From NCBI GenBank assembly GCA_017441925.1, contig JAFRUE010000002.1, forward strand, positions 124,001 through 188,000: DNA of 64,000 nucleotides. Direction: 5' to 3'. A model generated the notes under the pieces. It was not told where the DNA came from. It made no database searches and saw nothing but the letters and a program-made list of their open reading frames with translations. The translations under genes were made by a program, and so were the position numbers. Below, one piece after another: positions 1 to 8,657 of this stretch (its first letter is position 1; each line of letters starts with the position of its first letter). This stretch comes from Bacillota bacterium. GTDB taxonomy: Bacteria > Bacillota > Clostridia > Lachnospirales > Bianqueaceae.

Positions 1-814
1 GGCTTCTCGCAAAATAGAATCCGTCCGCGATCCTTTCGTCAAGCGTCGCGCCGATATCGATCACATCGCGCATCTGTCTCGTTCCGTCCTCCATCAGCAT
101 TTCTTCCTTATGAAGCGTTCCGATGGTGACCATAATGGAGTTGGTCCCGTAGTTATTCAGATGATGGTAGACGCTTGGGCACTTGATAGATCCCAGATTA
201 CTGGCAAGAACCGTTGCGTAATTGGTATCCGTCTCCCAGACAAAATGCGGCAGATGACCCCAGAAATCAAGGATCCGGATGATCTTGGTCACAAACATCA
301 GCAGCAGCCGCGGCAGCTTGGCCAGCGAATCGATGACCGCATCGGATCCGGTATGATTCTCCGGATTCTTCCTCATGCGGGTAACGTCCCCTACGATCGT
401 CTTGCTGATCGAATCCAGCGTATCCTCCGGTCCCGGCGTCAGAGCCATCAGCGACTCCTCTGCCCCGTCGGCGAACTGACGCTTGGCGATAAAAGCCAGT
501 CCGACCTCATATCTCTCATACATTCTCCGTCCCTGGATGAAGCGGTTCAGGAAAGGACGCTCCATGACCATGCGTGTAATGCCGGTCAGCATACAATGAA
601 AGATCGTCGTCTTGTATTCAGGATGCTCTGCGTTCTTGCGCTCCAGGTATTTCACCAGCTCCGTCGCGTCGATCTTATCGCTGAGATAGACCTCACTGTC
701 CGTACGGTTGATGAAAATATTCATCATCAGAGCCTGTACGCCGGTAATATCCTTCACATAACGTCCGTCCGGACGGTCTTTCCAGCTGCTGCGCTTAAAA
801 GTATGAAAACCCAT
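1..814 (-). CDS. Partial 2-oxoacid dehydrogenase E2 / CAT-fold acyltransferase-like protein, catalytic His replaced
   Basis: My translation from ATG at 814 (MGFHTFKRSSW) stays open to the window edge, so the C-terminus is missing. The pattern resembles the catalytic domain of 2-oxoacid dehydrogenase E2 and chloramphenicol acetyltransferase: a trimer-like core, a segment reading NYGTNSIMVTIGTLHKEE, and the DHRxxDG active-site box near the end. Here that box reads DERIADG, so Glu stands where the catalytic His is expected while the Asp-Gly is kept. No lipoyl domain precedes it and no E1 or E3 gene is adjacent. An in-frame ATG two codons upstream (820) sits too close to the AGGAA ribosome-binding site. 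The gene has its own promoter just after lrgB. Fold assignment is fairly sure; enzymatic activity is doubtful. Confidence 0.7.
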   Translation of the reverse strand, partial: MGFHTFKRSSWKDRPDGRYVKDITGVQALMMNIFINRTDSEVYLSDKIDATELVKYLERKNAEHPEYKTTIFHCMLTGITRMVMERPFLNRFIQGRRMYERYEVGLAFIAKRQFADGAEESLMALTPGPEDTLDSISKTIVGDVTRMRKNPENHTGSDAVIDSLAKLPRLLLMFVTKIIRILDFWGHLPHFVWETDTNYATVLASNLGSIKCPSVYHHLNNYGTNSIMVTIGTLHKEEMLMEDGTRQMRDVIDIGATLDERIADGFYFARS

Positions 815-867
815 GATCATTGTTCCTTTCTGGTTCCGGCTCGCGCCGTTATTGTATGATTTAGTTT

Positions 868-896
868 AGAATACACCTTTTCCTGCCGGGCGTCAA
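868..896 (-). promoter_or_regulatory. Sigma-A type promoter for the E2-like gene
   Basis: On the minus strand TTGACG (896-891) and TATTCT (873-868) are separated by 17 bp, in the short gap between lrgB and the E2-like gene. The E2-like gene can therefore be transcribed apart from lrgAB. Confidence 0.6.
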
Positions 897-900
897 TCTG

Positions 901-1584
901 TCAGAAGACTAACGGGATCAGAAACGCTGTCAGGATCCCTGCTGCCGCGAGCGATAGGCTACTGACCGCGCCCTGTATGCTGCCCAGTTCATTAGCCCGC
1001 GTGGTACCGATCACATGAGCAGCCGTTCCCAGCGCCGCTCCCTGAGCGATCGGATCCTTTATCTTAAGGATTTTGCAAAGGAAGGATCCACTGATGTTGC
1101 CAAGAATACCGGTAATAATGATCGCCGTGACCGTGATTGCCGATAGTCCCCCCATCCCCTCACTGAGCGGTGCGCCGATCGCCGTCGTAACGCTCTTGGG
1201 AAGCAAAGAAACGGTCATCGTATGATCCAGCTTAAAAAGCAGGCACAGCCCTGCCACGCACAGCAGGCTGACTACAGTGCCGCATGCGACACCTGCAAGG
1301 ATGGCCGGGAGCTTCCCCCGCAGCACCCGTATCTGCTCATAGAGCGGCACCGCCAGACACACCGTGGCAGGCGTCATCAGGAAACTCAAAGGCTTCATGC
1401 TTGCCTGATAAGCGGCATTCGGGATCTTCAGCACTAACAGCACCACAATGATCACGGCAGTCGATACCAGGATCGGATGTAGTACGGGAGATTTTGCTTT
1501 TTTCTGCAGGAACGACGCCAGCCGCCAGATCAGGAGCGTCAGCGTGATGGCAAAAAGGCTGCTTCCGGACAGAAACTCAGTCAT
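901..1584 (-). CDS. lrgB: LrgB family membrane protein
   Basis: This 227-aa, very hydrophobic protein has about six to seven membrane segments and the glycine-rich C-terminal half (GMGGLSAITVTAIIITGILG, then AAHVIGTTRA) typical of LrgB/CidB. The family partners with the holin-like LrgA and has been linked to control of murein hydrolase activity, cell death and pyruvate or by-product transport. The start codon overlaps the end of lrgA by 8 bp, with an AGGAGG site inside lrgA, which indicates translational coupling. Length is normal for the family. The LytSR two-component system that often regulates this pair is not in the window. Confidence 0.9.
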   Translation of the reverse strand: MTEFLSGSSLFAITLTLLIWRLASFLQKKAKSPVLHPILVSTAVIIVVLLVLKIPNAAYQASMKPLSFLMTPATVCLAVPLYEQIRVLRGKLPAILAGVACGTVVSLLCVAGLCLLFKLDHTMTVSLLPKSVTTAIGAPLSEGMGGLSAITVTAIIITGILGNISGSFLCKILKIKDPIAQGAALGTAAHVIGTTRANELGSIQGAVSSLSLAAAGILTAFLIPLVF

Positions 1585-1936
1585 TTTTGTCCTCCTTCCT
1601 TCCGGAAAGGAGCTGCGTAATCAATCCCGCAGCGGCAAATGTCACAAATGTGGATACCACTATGATAATAATGAAAGCCGGCAGCGACTCGGCAAGCGTG
1701 CCTGCCTGATCCAGCAGATTCACGGTCGGCGCCACGAACAGGAGCGGCAGGATCGCGATCATCCAGCCGCTGGCCTCCTTGATCTGCTCCGGTTTGACGA
1801 TCTTAAAGCAAAGCGCGGCAAAGAGCAGGATCAGTCCCCAGATGGCTGCCGGGATCCCCAGCGGGATCAGCGCGGCAAGCGCCTCTCCAAGGAAGGTAAA
1901 CAGGAGGATCACAGCCGCCTGATACAGATATTTCAT
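1577..1936 (-). CDS. lrgA: LrgA/CidA family holin-like protein
   Basis: This 119-aa protein has about four membrane helices, opening MKYLYQAAVILLFTFLGEAL and containing an IPxAIWGLILLF-type segment, characteristic of LrgA/CidA. These small proteins are thought to act like phage holins or as part of a small-metabolite transport complex with LrgB in the cytoplasmic membrane. The ATG at 1936 follows an AGAGGTGAAG site. It is first in a two-gene unit with lrgB. Confidence 0.9.
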   Translation of the reverse strand: MKYLYQAAVILLFTFLGEALAALIPLGIPAAIWGLILLFAALCFKIVKPEQIKEASGWMIAILPLLFVAPTVNLLDQAGTLAESLPAFIIIIVVSTFVTFAAAGLITQLLSGRKEDKND

Positions 1937-2015
1937 GACTTCACCTCTTCATCAGCGTTTGTTCATCGAACAGTGCGTTTTCCGGATCCGGTATGCTTTC
2001 TTCATGACCGGCTGT

Positions 2016-2045
2016 ATTGTATCACATCTGACATACATATCTCAA
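2016..2045 (-). promoter_or_regulatory. Promoter for lrgAB
   Basis: TTGAGA (2045-2040) and TACAAT (2021-2016) are spaced 18 bp on the minus strand, with a TGA extension before the -10. It lies 80 bp upstream of lrgA and is divergent from the ATP-grasp promoter. Confidence 0.5.
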
Positions 2046-2083
2046 GACAGTTCCGCAATTAAATCATCCCGCTCCGCTCTGCA

Positions 2084-2112
2084 TTGTTTTTTTCCGGAAG
2101 AAATGATATAAT
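2084..2112 (+). promoter_or_regulatory. Promoter for the ATP-grasp/esterase pair
   Basis: TTGTTT (2084-2089) and TATAAT (2107-2112) are spaced 17 bp, with a TG extension of the -10 box (TGATATAAT). Confidence 0.6.
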
Positions 2113-2183
2113 GTCGGCATTGATCTGCCTGCCGCACAGGCCGCGGATCAAAATCCAGATAAATGAAAACGACGGATGATCCT

Positions 2184-3392
2184 ATGAACGTAATCTTTAT
2201 CTCTCCGAATTTTCCGCATACATACTGGCAGTTCTGCGACAGACTCAAGAGACGCGGTGTCAACGTCCTCGGCATCGGTGACGCGCCGTACGATTCTCTG
2301 GAGTATAACCTCCGGAACTCGCTGACTGAGTATTACCGTGTCCCCTCCTTGGAGAATTATGACGAAATGCTCCGCGCCGTTGGTTATTTCACGTTCCGTT
2401 ACGGCAAGATCGACTGGCTCGAGTCCAATAATGAGTACTGGCTGGAACAGGATGCCAGGCTCAGGACAGATTTCCACATCACGACAGGCATTCAGGCGGG
2501 CGAAATCGAATCCTGGAAGCATAAGTCTTCTATGAAACCTGTCTACGCTGCCGCAGGGATCCCGACCGCGCGCTGCCATCAGGTCACGAGCTATGAAGCC
2601 GCGAGCGAATTCATTGAGTCGGTCGGCGGTTTCCCTGTCATTGCCAAGCCGGACGTCGGCGTCGGCGCGGCCAACACTTATAAACTGGAGAACAAAGAAC
2701 AACTGGAACTCTTTTTCGCCGGCAAGCCCAACGTTCCCTATGTAATGGAAGAATTCGTGGAGGGTGATATCTGCTCCTATGACGCGATCACCGATTCCCG
2801 GTGTGAGCCGCTTTTTGAATCCATGACCGTCTGGCCGCCGTCGATCGCGGATATTGTGAACAAAGATCTGGATCTGTCCTACTATACCGCTGCCGCAGTC
2901 CCGGAGGCCCTCGCAGAGCTCGGCCGGTCCGCTCTGAAAGCTTTCCGCGTCCGCAGCCGTTTCGTACATCTGGAGTTCTTCCGGATGACGAAGGCCCGTC
3001 CCGGTCACGGCGAAACAGGTGATTTTGTCGGGCTAGAAGTCAATATGCGTCCTGCAGGCGGTTATACTCCGGACATGATGAATTACGCGCACTCCACAGA
3101 CGTATACCAGATCTGGGCCGATATGCTTATCGAGGACCGGCGGATCCTGCCCGAGAGCGGTGACGACCACTGGTGCGTCTACGCCTCCCGGAAGGACAGC
3201 CATTCCTATCTGCACACACATGAAGAGATCCTGGAGAAATACGGCAAGGATATCGTGATGTGTGAGCGGATGCCGGAGCTGATGTGGGCGACCATGGGCT
3301 GCCAGATGTATACGGCACACGCCCGCAGTGAAGAGCAGGTGCGGGAGTTCATCGATTTCATTCACAAGAGAGATACCGAGAGCCATGACTGA
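2184..3392 (+). CDS. ATP-grasp domain ligase-like protein
   Basis: The protein is about 402 aa from ATG 2184 (MNVIFISPNFPHTYW); an in-frame ATG at 2163 would add seven residues but does not fit the usual family start. It has an N-terminal Rossmann-like domain, then the ATP-grasp fold: the nucleotide-binding lysine region IAKPDVGVGAA (about 153-163), the EEFVEGD strand (about 189-195), and the Mg-ligand strand GLEVNMRPAGG (about 283-293). ATP-grasp enzymes join a carboxylate to an amine or thiol through an acyl phosphate. The substrate cannot be told from sequence; it resembles the carbamoyl-phosphate-synthase-like group. Its stop overlaps the next start by 8 bp (ATGACTGA), so the downstream esterase is its likely functional partner. 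Confidence 0.75.
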   Translation: MNVIFISPNFPHTYWQFCDRLKRRGVNVLGIGDAPYDSLEYNLRNSLTEYYRVPSLENYDEMLRAVGYFTFRYGKIDWLESNNEYWLEQDARLRTDFHITTGIQAGEIESWKHKSSMKPVYAAAGIPTARCHQVTSYEAASEFIESVGGFPVIAKPDVGVGAANTYKLENKEQLELFFAGKPNVPYVMEEFVEGDICSYDAITDSRCEPLFESMTVWPPSIADIVNKDLDLSYYTAAAVPEALAELGRSALKAFRVRSRFVHLEFFRMTKARPGHGETGDFVGLEVNMRPAGGYTPDMMNYAHSTDVYQIWADMLIEDRRILPESGDDHWCVYASRKDSHSYLHTHEEILEKYGKDIVMCERMPELMWATMGCQMYTAHARSEEQVREFIDFIHKRDTESHD

Positions 3393-4161
3393 GCATTGGA
3401 ATAAAAGTTACAGCCGGATTCTCGGCCGGGAGATGGAATACGGTGTTTTCGGGGATGCCGGTAAGCTCTGCTTCGCTTTCCCGCCGCAGAACGGACGGTT
3501 CTATGACTTCCCGAATTTCGGAATGGTAGATGTCGTGCGGCCGTGGATCGATGCCGGTCGCTTAAGGATCGTCTGTCCGGACGGTATCGACGGCGAAAGC
3601 TGGTCAAGTCCGGATGACAACTGCCGCGCAAGGATCGAAATGCAGGAGAAATGGTTCCATTATATCGTCGACGAACTGCTTTCGGAAGTCAGCGGACAGC
3701 AGGCCGGCAATGCCGGGGAAGGCAATGATCCGTGCGGAAAAGCCATGGCCTGCGGCTGCAGCATGGGCGGCGTCCACGCCGGAGTTTTCTTCTTCCGGAG
3801 ACCGGATCTTTTCGATACCATGCTCAGCATGAGCGGTTTGTTTAATGCGGATTTCTTCTTCAATGGCTATATAGACGACCTGGTCTACGCCAACTCGCCG
3901 GTCCATTTCCTGCGGAACATGCCTGAGGATCACCCCTGGATGGACCTTTACCGCCGCAGCCGGATCATCACGTGCGTTGGACAGGGAGCCTGGGAAGATG
4001 ACCTGCTTGCCGGCACCCGTGAACTTGACGCGGTGCTTACGGAGAAAAACATCCCTCACTGGTCGGATTACTGGGGCCATGACGTCAATCACGACTGGGA
4101 CTGGTGGCAGAAACAGTTCCCGTACTTTATGGAGCATATTCTCGGACCCGCAGACGGGTAA
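3385..4161 (+). CDS. Esterase-like alpha/beta hydrolase
   Basis: The protein is 258 aa from ATG 3385 (MTEHWNKSYS), which overlaps the ATP-grasp gene by 8 bp. It is an alpha/beta hydrolase of the esterase D/PHB-depolymerase-like group. The nucleophile elbow is GCSMGG, with Ser at about 126; a likely Asp lies in WEDDLL (about 203-208) and the likely His in WGHDVNHDW (about 230-238). No signal peptide is visible, so it is probably cytoplasmic. Tight coupling to an ATP-grasp ligase suggests that it releases, trims or edits the product of that enzyme, which is inference. A terminator follows. Confidence 0.75.
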   Translation: MTEHWNKSYSRILGREMEYGVFGDAGKLCFAFPPQNGRFYDFPNFGMVDVVRPWIDAGRLRIVCPDGIDGESWSSPDDNCRARIEMQEKWFHYIVDELLSEVSGQQAGNAGEGNDPCGKAMACGCSMGGVHAGVFFFRRPDLFDTMLSMSGLFNADFFFNGYIDDLVYANSPVHFLRNMPEDHPWMDLYRRSRIITCVGQGAWEDDLLAGTRELDAVLTEKNIPHWSDYWGHDVNHDWDWWQKQFPYFMEHILGPADG

Positions 4162-4200
4162 CCGAGTGCGGGCAAAGCTGCGCCCACATCATATAAGAAA

Positions 4201-4241
4201 GGCCGGAACCGCTGTTGTTCACAGCTGTTCCGGTCTTTTTT
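4201..4241 (+). terminator. Rho-independent terminator after the esterase gene
   Basis: A stem CCGGAAC (4203-4209) pairs with GTTCCGG (4227-4233) and is followed by a run of T. It sits between convergent units. Confidence 0.75.
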
Positions 4242-4261
4242 GTCCGTATTGTACGAACGTA

Positions 4262-6676
4262 TTACTTTGCCAGGACCGTGATCTCTGCCGGCTGCAATCC
4301 TTCCGTCCAGGCCTTGACGCAGATCTCTCCCGGCACGTCCGCCACAACGGCAGCCATGGCACGTCCCTGATATGCCTTGCAGAAAGGATCTCCGAAACCT
4401 TCTTCGGTGCAGGGATTGCCGGATCCGATACCGGCGAGACAACCGGCTCCGCTGACTTCGATATGGATCGTGGAAGTCTCATACGGCACACGGTCGCCGT
4501 TCTCATCCACAAGCGTCAGTGCAATATAAGCCAGATCCTGAGAGTCGGCACAGATCTCCGTTCGGTCGGCACAAAGAGTTACCGCACAGGCGCTGCCGGC
4601 CGTCTTCAGACAGCAGCGGGCAGCCTCTGCTCCGTCACGGTAAGCAACTGCCTCCAGAATGCCTTTTTCATAGGGGATCTCCAGAGAGGCTTCCAGCTTG
4701 ACGACCGGAGCTTTCCCGACAGAAACACCGTTCAGGAAAAATTCGACCTCATCTGCATCCGCATAAGCGTCAACCTTGACCGGTGTCCCCAGCCACTCGT
4801 CTCCGAAGGTCCAGGTGTCTTCAACATCCCGCCAATGCCATCCGGTTCCCCAGAAATTGTCCCCGTTATGGCAGGGATGTGTGGTGAAGAGCGCCATTTT
4901 GTCACTGTGCCCGTCAAAAGCTTCCCACATGATCTCGCGGTAATAGGACTGGCCGGTCCGGTAACCACAGAGATCCATATCACCCTGGAAACAGCTGCGC
5001 CACGGATACGCTCCCATGAAACCGTGATCCTCGCCGGTTCTGTCCCAGACGACGCGTCCGACGCCGGCCTCGCCCAGATTGTCGAAAGCCGTCCAGATAA
5101 AATCGCCGATCACGTGGCTGTTCTCCATCGTTGCCTTCCAGAAATCATACGTTGTGAACGGGAAAGTCTCCGTCCCCATGATCACGCGTCCCGGGAACTT
5201 CTCTCTGTCGGATTCGTAGCGCTGTACCAGATAATTGTATCCGACGATATCAAGCGCAGAAGCGTAGTCCGCCGTCTTCTCGCCCCAGTTATCCCGACCC
5301 TTGCTCTTCTGCGGCAGGTTCTGCATATTGACTTTCTCCGGGTCGCCCGCTTCTTTCAGCGCTTCTTCGTAGGCTTCCGCGTCGAAGATCCCGCAGAGCG
5401 CAGATGTGACAAAATGCGTCCTGTCAAGCGAACGGATCTTATCGGCGAGCCTGTGGGCCCAGTAATAACCGTCCCCGGAACCGTCCCTTTCACCGATCTC
5501 ATTGCCGATGGAATAGGAGAATACACAGGGATGATTGCGGTCGCGCAGGACCATATACTCGATGTCGCGCTCCCACCACTCTTCAAAATACAGATGATAA
5601 TCAAGAGAACACTTGCCGATGCGCCAGCAGTCAAAAGCTTCATCCAGCAGAATGATCCCTTCGCGGTCGCAGGCTTCAAGCATCGCGAGCGATGGCGGAT
5701 AATGGCTGATCCTTACGGCATTGTAGCCGGCTGCCTTCAGGATCTGGATCTTGCGCTCTTCCGCGCGAGGCCAGGCCGCCGAGCCCAGAAAAGCATGATC
5801 ATGATGGATACAGCCGCCTTTCAGCTTCAGCGGTTCACCGTTCAGGCGCAGCCCGTTAACCGCGTCAACCTCGTATTTACGGATTCCAAAGACCGTCTCG
5901 GCCGTTTCATCCTCCTGCCCGGGTACGCTGACCGTAGTCCGCAGCGTGTACAGATTCGCGGCCTTAGGGCTCCACAGTTTCGGATCGCGGATTTCCAGCC
6001 TGATCCTGGATCTGACCTTCTCCCCCGGCACAACAGCGGAAAGGATCTGCCCGCAGGCTGCTTCCCGGCCGTCCGCATCTACAGCGACAGTTTTAATGAC
6101 AGCGCTGCTGCGCACGCTGTGATGTGTGGAAACAGATACTTCCACCTCCGCAATTGCACGATCCCCGGAAACCTCCGGCGTGGATACGAAGATATCCCAC
6201 GGCTCGATTCCGACCGGCTGTCCTACCCAAAGAGATACGCTGCGGTACAGGCCTCCGCCGGAATACCAGCGTGTGGACGGCTGTCTGCTCTGTGCCGTGA
6301 TCATCAGATAGTTTTTACCGGGTCTGACATGATCCGTCAGATCCACAAGATAAGCGGTATAGCCGTACGGATGCATCGCCAGCAGTTCACGGTTCAGCGA
6401 AATCTCCGCGTTCATGTACGCGCCGTCGATGTCCAGAATGATCCGTTTCCCGATCCACTCCTCCGGAATCTCAAGGGTCTTCTCATAGATTCCCCGGCCC
6501 TCGCCGAAATAACCGTTCGGAGACGCTCCGGCCGCGTCTTTATCCCGCGGTTTGGTATAAATAAAATCGTGCGGAAGATTGATGGTCTTGCTGACCGGTC
6601 CTCCCGCTCCGGGAAGTGTCCCCATCCGGTTGCTCTCCCGGAATCTCCAGTTCAGGTTCAGATTGTACTTCTGCAT
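4262..6676 (-). CDS. Glycoside hydrolase family 2 (beta-galactosidase/beta-glucuronidase-like)
   Basis: The protein is 804 aa from ATG 6676 (MQKYNLNLNWRF), chosen because AGGGGAT lies about 7 bp upstream; an ATG seven codons earlier lacks a site. Domain order is the GH2 sugar-binding jelly roll, an immunoglobulin-like domain, and a TIM barrel with the acid/base in YSIGNEIGE (Glu about 393) and the nucleophile in MGTETFP (Glu about 503). A DUF4982-like region (WHWRDVEDTW onward) and a final Ig-like domain follow. It has no signal peptide, so it acts on imported oligosaccharides. It follows a GH36-like gene by 17 bp, and the two probably attack the same galactoside-containing glycan. Exact specificity is not determinable here. 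Confidence 0.9.
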   Translation of the reverse strand: MQKYNLNLNWRFRESNRMGTLPGAGGPVSKTINLPHDFIYTKPRDKDAAGASPNGYFGEGRGIYEKTLEIPEEWIGKRIILDIDGAYMNAEISLNRELLAMHPYGYTAYLVDLTDHVRPGKNYLMITAQSRQPSTRWYSGGGLYRSVSLWVGQPVGIEPWDIFVSTPEVSGDRAIAEVEVSVSTHHSVRSSAVIKTVAVDADGREAACGQILSAVVPGEKVRSRIRLEIRDPKLWSPKAANLYTLRTTVSVPGQEDETAETVFGIRKYEVDAVNGLRLNGEPLKLKGGCIHHDHAFLGSAAWPRAEERKIQILKAAGYNAVRISHYPPSLAMLEACDREGIILLDEAFDCWRIGKCSLDYHLYFEEWWERDIEYMVLRDRNHPCVFSYSIGNEIGERDGSGDGYYWAHRLADKIRSLDRTHFVTSALCGIFDAEAYEEALKEAGDPEKVNMQNLPQKSKGRDNWGEKTADYASALDIVGYNYLVQRYESDREKFPGRVIMGTETFPFTTYDFWKATMENSHVIGDFIWTAFDNLGEAGVGRVVWDRTGEDHGFMGAYPWRSCFQGDMDLCGYRTGQSYYREIMWEAFDGHSDKMALFTTHPCHNGDNFWGTGWHWRDVEDTWTFGDEWLGTPVKVDAYADADEVEFFLNGVSVGKAPVVKLEASLEIPYEKGILEAVAYRDGAEAARCCLKTAGSACAVTLCADRTEICADSQDLAYIALTLVDENGDRVPYETSTIHIEVSGAGCLAGIGSGNPCTEEGFGDPFCKAYQGRAMAAVVADVPGEICVKAWTEGLQPAEITVLAK

Positions 6677-6693
6677 AGTGATCCCCTTTCTGT

Positions 6694-8595
6694 TCACATT
6701 TCTGTCAGTTTTCCGTCCCTGATATACGAGCAGGGACCGTTTTCTTTTAATATGATCCTATCCTGGTCCGCATACAGTACCGCAGCGGGTGAAATATACT
6801 TGTCCGTCCTTCCGATCACGCCGAATCCGCCCGTCAGCGGGACGATCATATAGAGGCGGTAATCATCTGCGTTCTCCAGACTGATCTCCATCCGTTCCTC
6901 ATGCCGCAGAATGGTACACTCTTTTGAGAAATGCTCGTAGACCGCATATTCTCCGGCCTTAAGTCCCCGGACATCACTCGGTGATATACTGCCTCTGACA
7001 CTTCTGTTCTCATCCGCGGACAGATTAAAGGCGGCAATCACACCGCTGCCGTTTGCAATATTCTGCACCTTAAAGATCTTTCCGCTCACGGCAGGATCCT
7101 CAAAAAGACAGTCAGCCGCCGGCAGGCCCGGCCGATCGCAGCGCAGAATACGTCCATCCTCCAGAATCAGCGGCTCGAGAATCTCCCGTCTACTTCTTCC
7201 GATCTCATCGCTGACATAGACCGGACCTCCGCTCACGGCACGGAGCACGCTGTTCTTTCCGGCCTGCTCATCATCAGTCCACCACATATCATAATCATTA
7301 TAATACAGCTGACCCTGTGTCAGACCGTTGTACGTGCACTGCAGGATATGTTTCCGGAACCAGGCTCTGTTTTCCGGCTGGAAATCGTCGCTGCATCTGG
7401 ACACCGCGCTTGAGCTCCGGTTCCACATCGTTTCCGCCGCCATCCCCATGCAGTTGATCATCCGTCCGCCAAAAGCCTCCCCGACAGCAGCTTCTATCCC
7501 GCTGCCGATTCCCCGGGCAATCTCCCCGATCGGCGCAAGGCCCTTATAGTGACGGCGCGGCATCGACTGATTGTCTATTTTAACAAAATCCGCGCCTGCT
7601 TTCCGGAAAAAGTCAAAAACCGTCCGCAGGAACATATAGTACCGCGAAGCATCATAGGAAGGGACAGTTTTTCCATCTTGCGTCGTGATCGTATACTTCG
7701 CGAGCTTCTTATAGGCTGTTCCGTCCGGATCCAGTCCAGACCAGTAGCCGGTCGTAGGAAGCCACATTCCGACGTCGATCCCGTAGCTTCTGATCATCCC
7801 GACAGCATGCTTCAGCCCATTCGGAAAACGGATCGGATCCGCCTCGTAGGAATACATCCTGCTCGCGTGCATGAGCTCGATCATTTCCCGTTTATCGGCG
7901 TATGTCCTGCCGTAAAAATCGCGGATCTCCGCCCACATGTCGTCCAGGATCGCCCAACGGACCGGGATGTTCTTGGCTTTGAATTCCTCGCACTTCTGCT
8001 TCAGTCCCTCTTCATTGATGCGGATCTGCATGCTGTCCCAGCTGCACCATCCGAGATACTCGAGGAATTCCGGATAATCCCGCTCATTTCTGAGGCGGCA
8101 GTGATTACCGAGGAGCTGCACCGCAGTCCTGAAACAGTCCTCTAGCAGACGGAAGGGGTCATCCCCCTCAGCGCAGACAAAAAGAAGTCCGTTACAGCGG
8201 TCCGACTCCGCATACCAACTGAATGTGCGGGAACAAAGGCCCTCGTCACTGCCATACAGCTCGGTCTTGTATTCCGCACCGACAACAGGGAGAACCGCTG
8301 CATACATACCGTCCGCTTTCCGGCACAGCACACAGTTCGTTCTATCCGGCACGTCACTCCACCGTCCGGAAAAAGACGGTTCCGTCCAGAACGGTGACAT
8401 TTCCCCGATCGAAAGGATCTTCCCGATCTCGCCGGAGAAGCCGATCCTGACGGAAACCGCATTCTCCGGATCAAACGAGGAACATCTGATATCGTCCGCA
8501 TAAACAGCCAGTACACCGTCTGTTTCCACGGTTCTGAACGCAGCCTCCTGCATGAATCCGTCCCTGCCCTTAGAATATGCAGCAAAATCAAACAT
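6694..8595 (-). CDS. GH36 raffinose-synthase/Sip1-type alpha-galactosidase
   Basis: This 633-aa protein carries the signature of the Sip1/raffinose synthase branch of GH36: LGWCSWD (181-187), AILDDMW (about 215-221), the nucleophile strand DFVKIDNQ (Asp about 341) and the acid/base region RCSDDF (about 400-405). Members cleave or transfer alpha-galactosyl groups; bacterial members are usually hydrolases. No signal peptide is present. It is the first gene of a two-gene unit with the GH2 enzyme. The start at 8595 has a GGGG motif about 9 bp upstream. No transporter is attached to this unit. Confidence 0.85.
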   Translation of the reverse strand: MFDFAAYSKGRDGFMQEAAFRTVETDGVLAVYADDIRCSSFDPENAVSVRIGFSGEIGKILSIGEMSPFWTEPSFSGRWSDVPDRTNCVLCRKADGMYAAVLPVVGAEYKTELYGSDEGLCSRTFSWYAESDRCNGLLFVCAEGDDPFRLLEDCFRTAVQLLGNHCRLRNERDYPEFLEYLGWCSWDSMQIRINEEGLKQKCEEFKAKNIPVRWAILDDMWAEIRDFYGRTYADKREMIELMHASRMYSYEADPIRFPNGLKHAVGMIRSYGIDVGMWLPTTGYWSGLDPDGTAYKKLAKYTITTQDGKTVPSYDASRYYMFLRTVFDFFRKAGADFVKIDNQSMPRRHYKGLAPIGEIARGIGSGIEAAVGEAFGGRMINCMGMAAETMWNRSSSAVSRCSDDFQPENRAWFRKHILQCTYNGLTQGQLYYNDYDMWWTDDEQAGKNSVLRAVSGGPVYVSDEIGRSRREILEPLILEDGRILRCDRPGLPAADCLFEDPAVSGKIFKVQNIANGSGVIAAFNLSADENRSVRGSISPSDVRGLKAGEYAVYEHFSKECTILRHEERMEISLENADDYRLYMIVPLTGGFGVIGRTDKYISPAAVLYADQDRIILKENGPCSYIRDGKLTEM

Positions 8596-8620
8596 ATACT
8601 TTTTACCCCGGTATTTACAG

Positions 8621-8646
8621 AAAAAGGGAGCGCCGCAGCGCTCCCT
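8621..8646 (-). terminator. Terminator after the GHKL-like gene
   Basis: A nine-bp perfect stem (AGGGAGCGC at 8625-8633 with GCGCTCCCT at 8638-8646) has a four-base loop and is followed on the minus strand by TTTTT. It ends the STAS/GHKL-like unit and separates it from the glycosidase unit. Confidence 0.85.
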
Positions 8647-8657
8647 ATCAGCTTATT

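Noticed and set aside
3977-6853. Long open frame on the plus strand (958 codons)
   Set aside because: It lies antisense to the GH2 gene, which has full catalytic motifs and a good start. The plus-strand product has no domain and is Arg/His/Ser-rich, as expected of a shadow frame.
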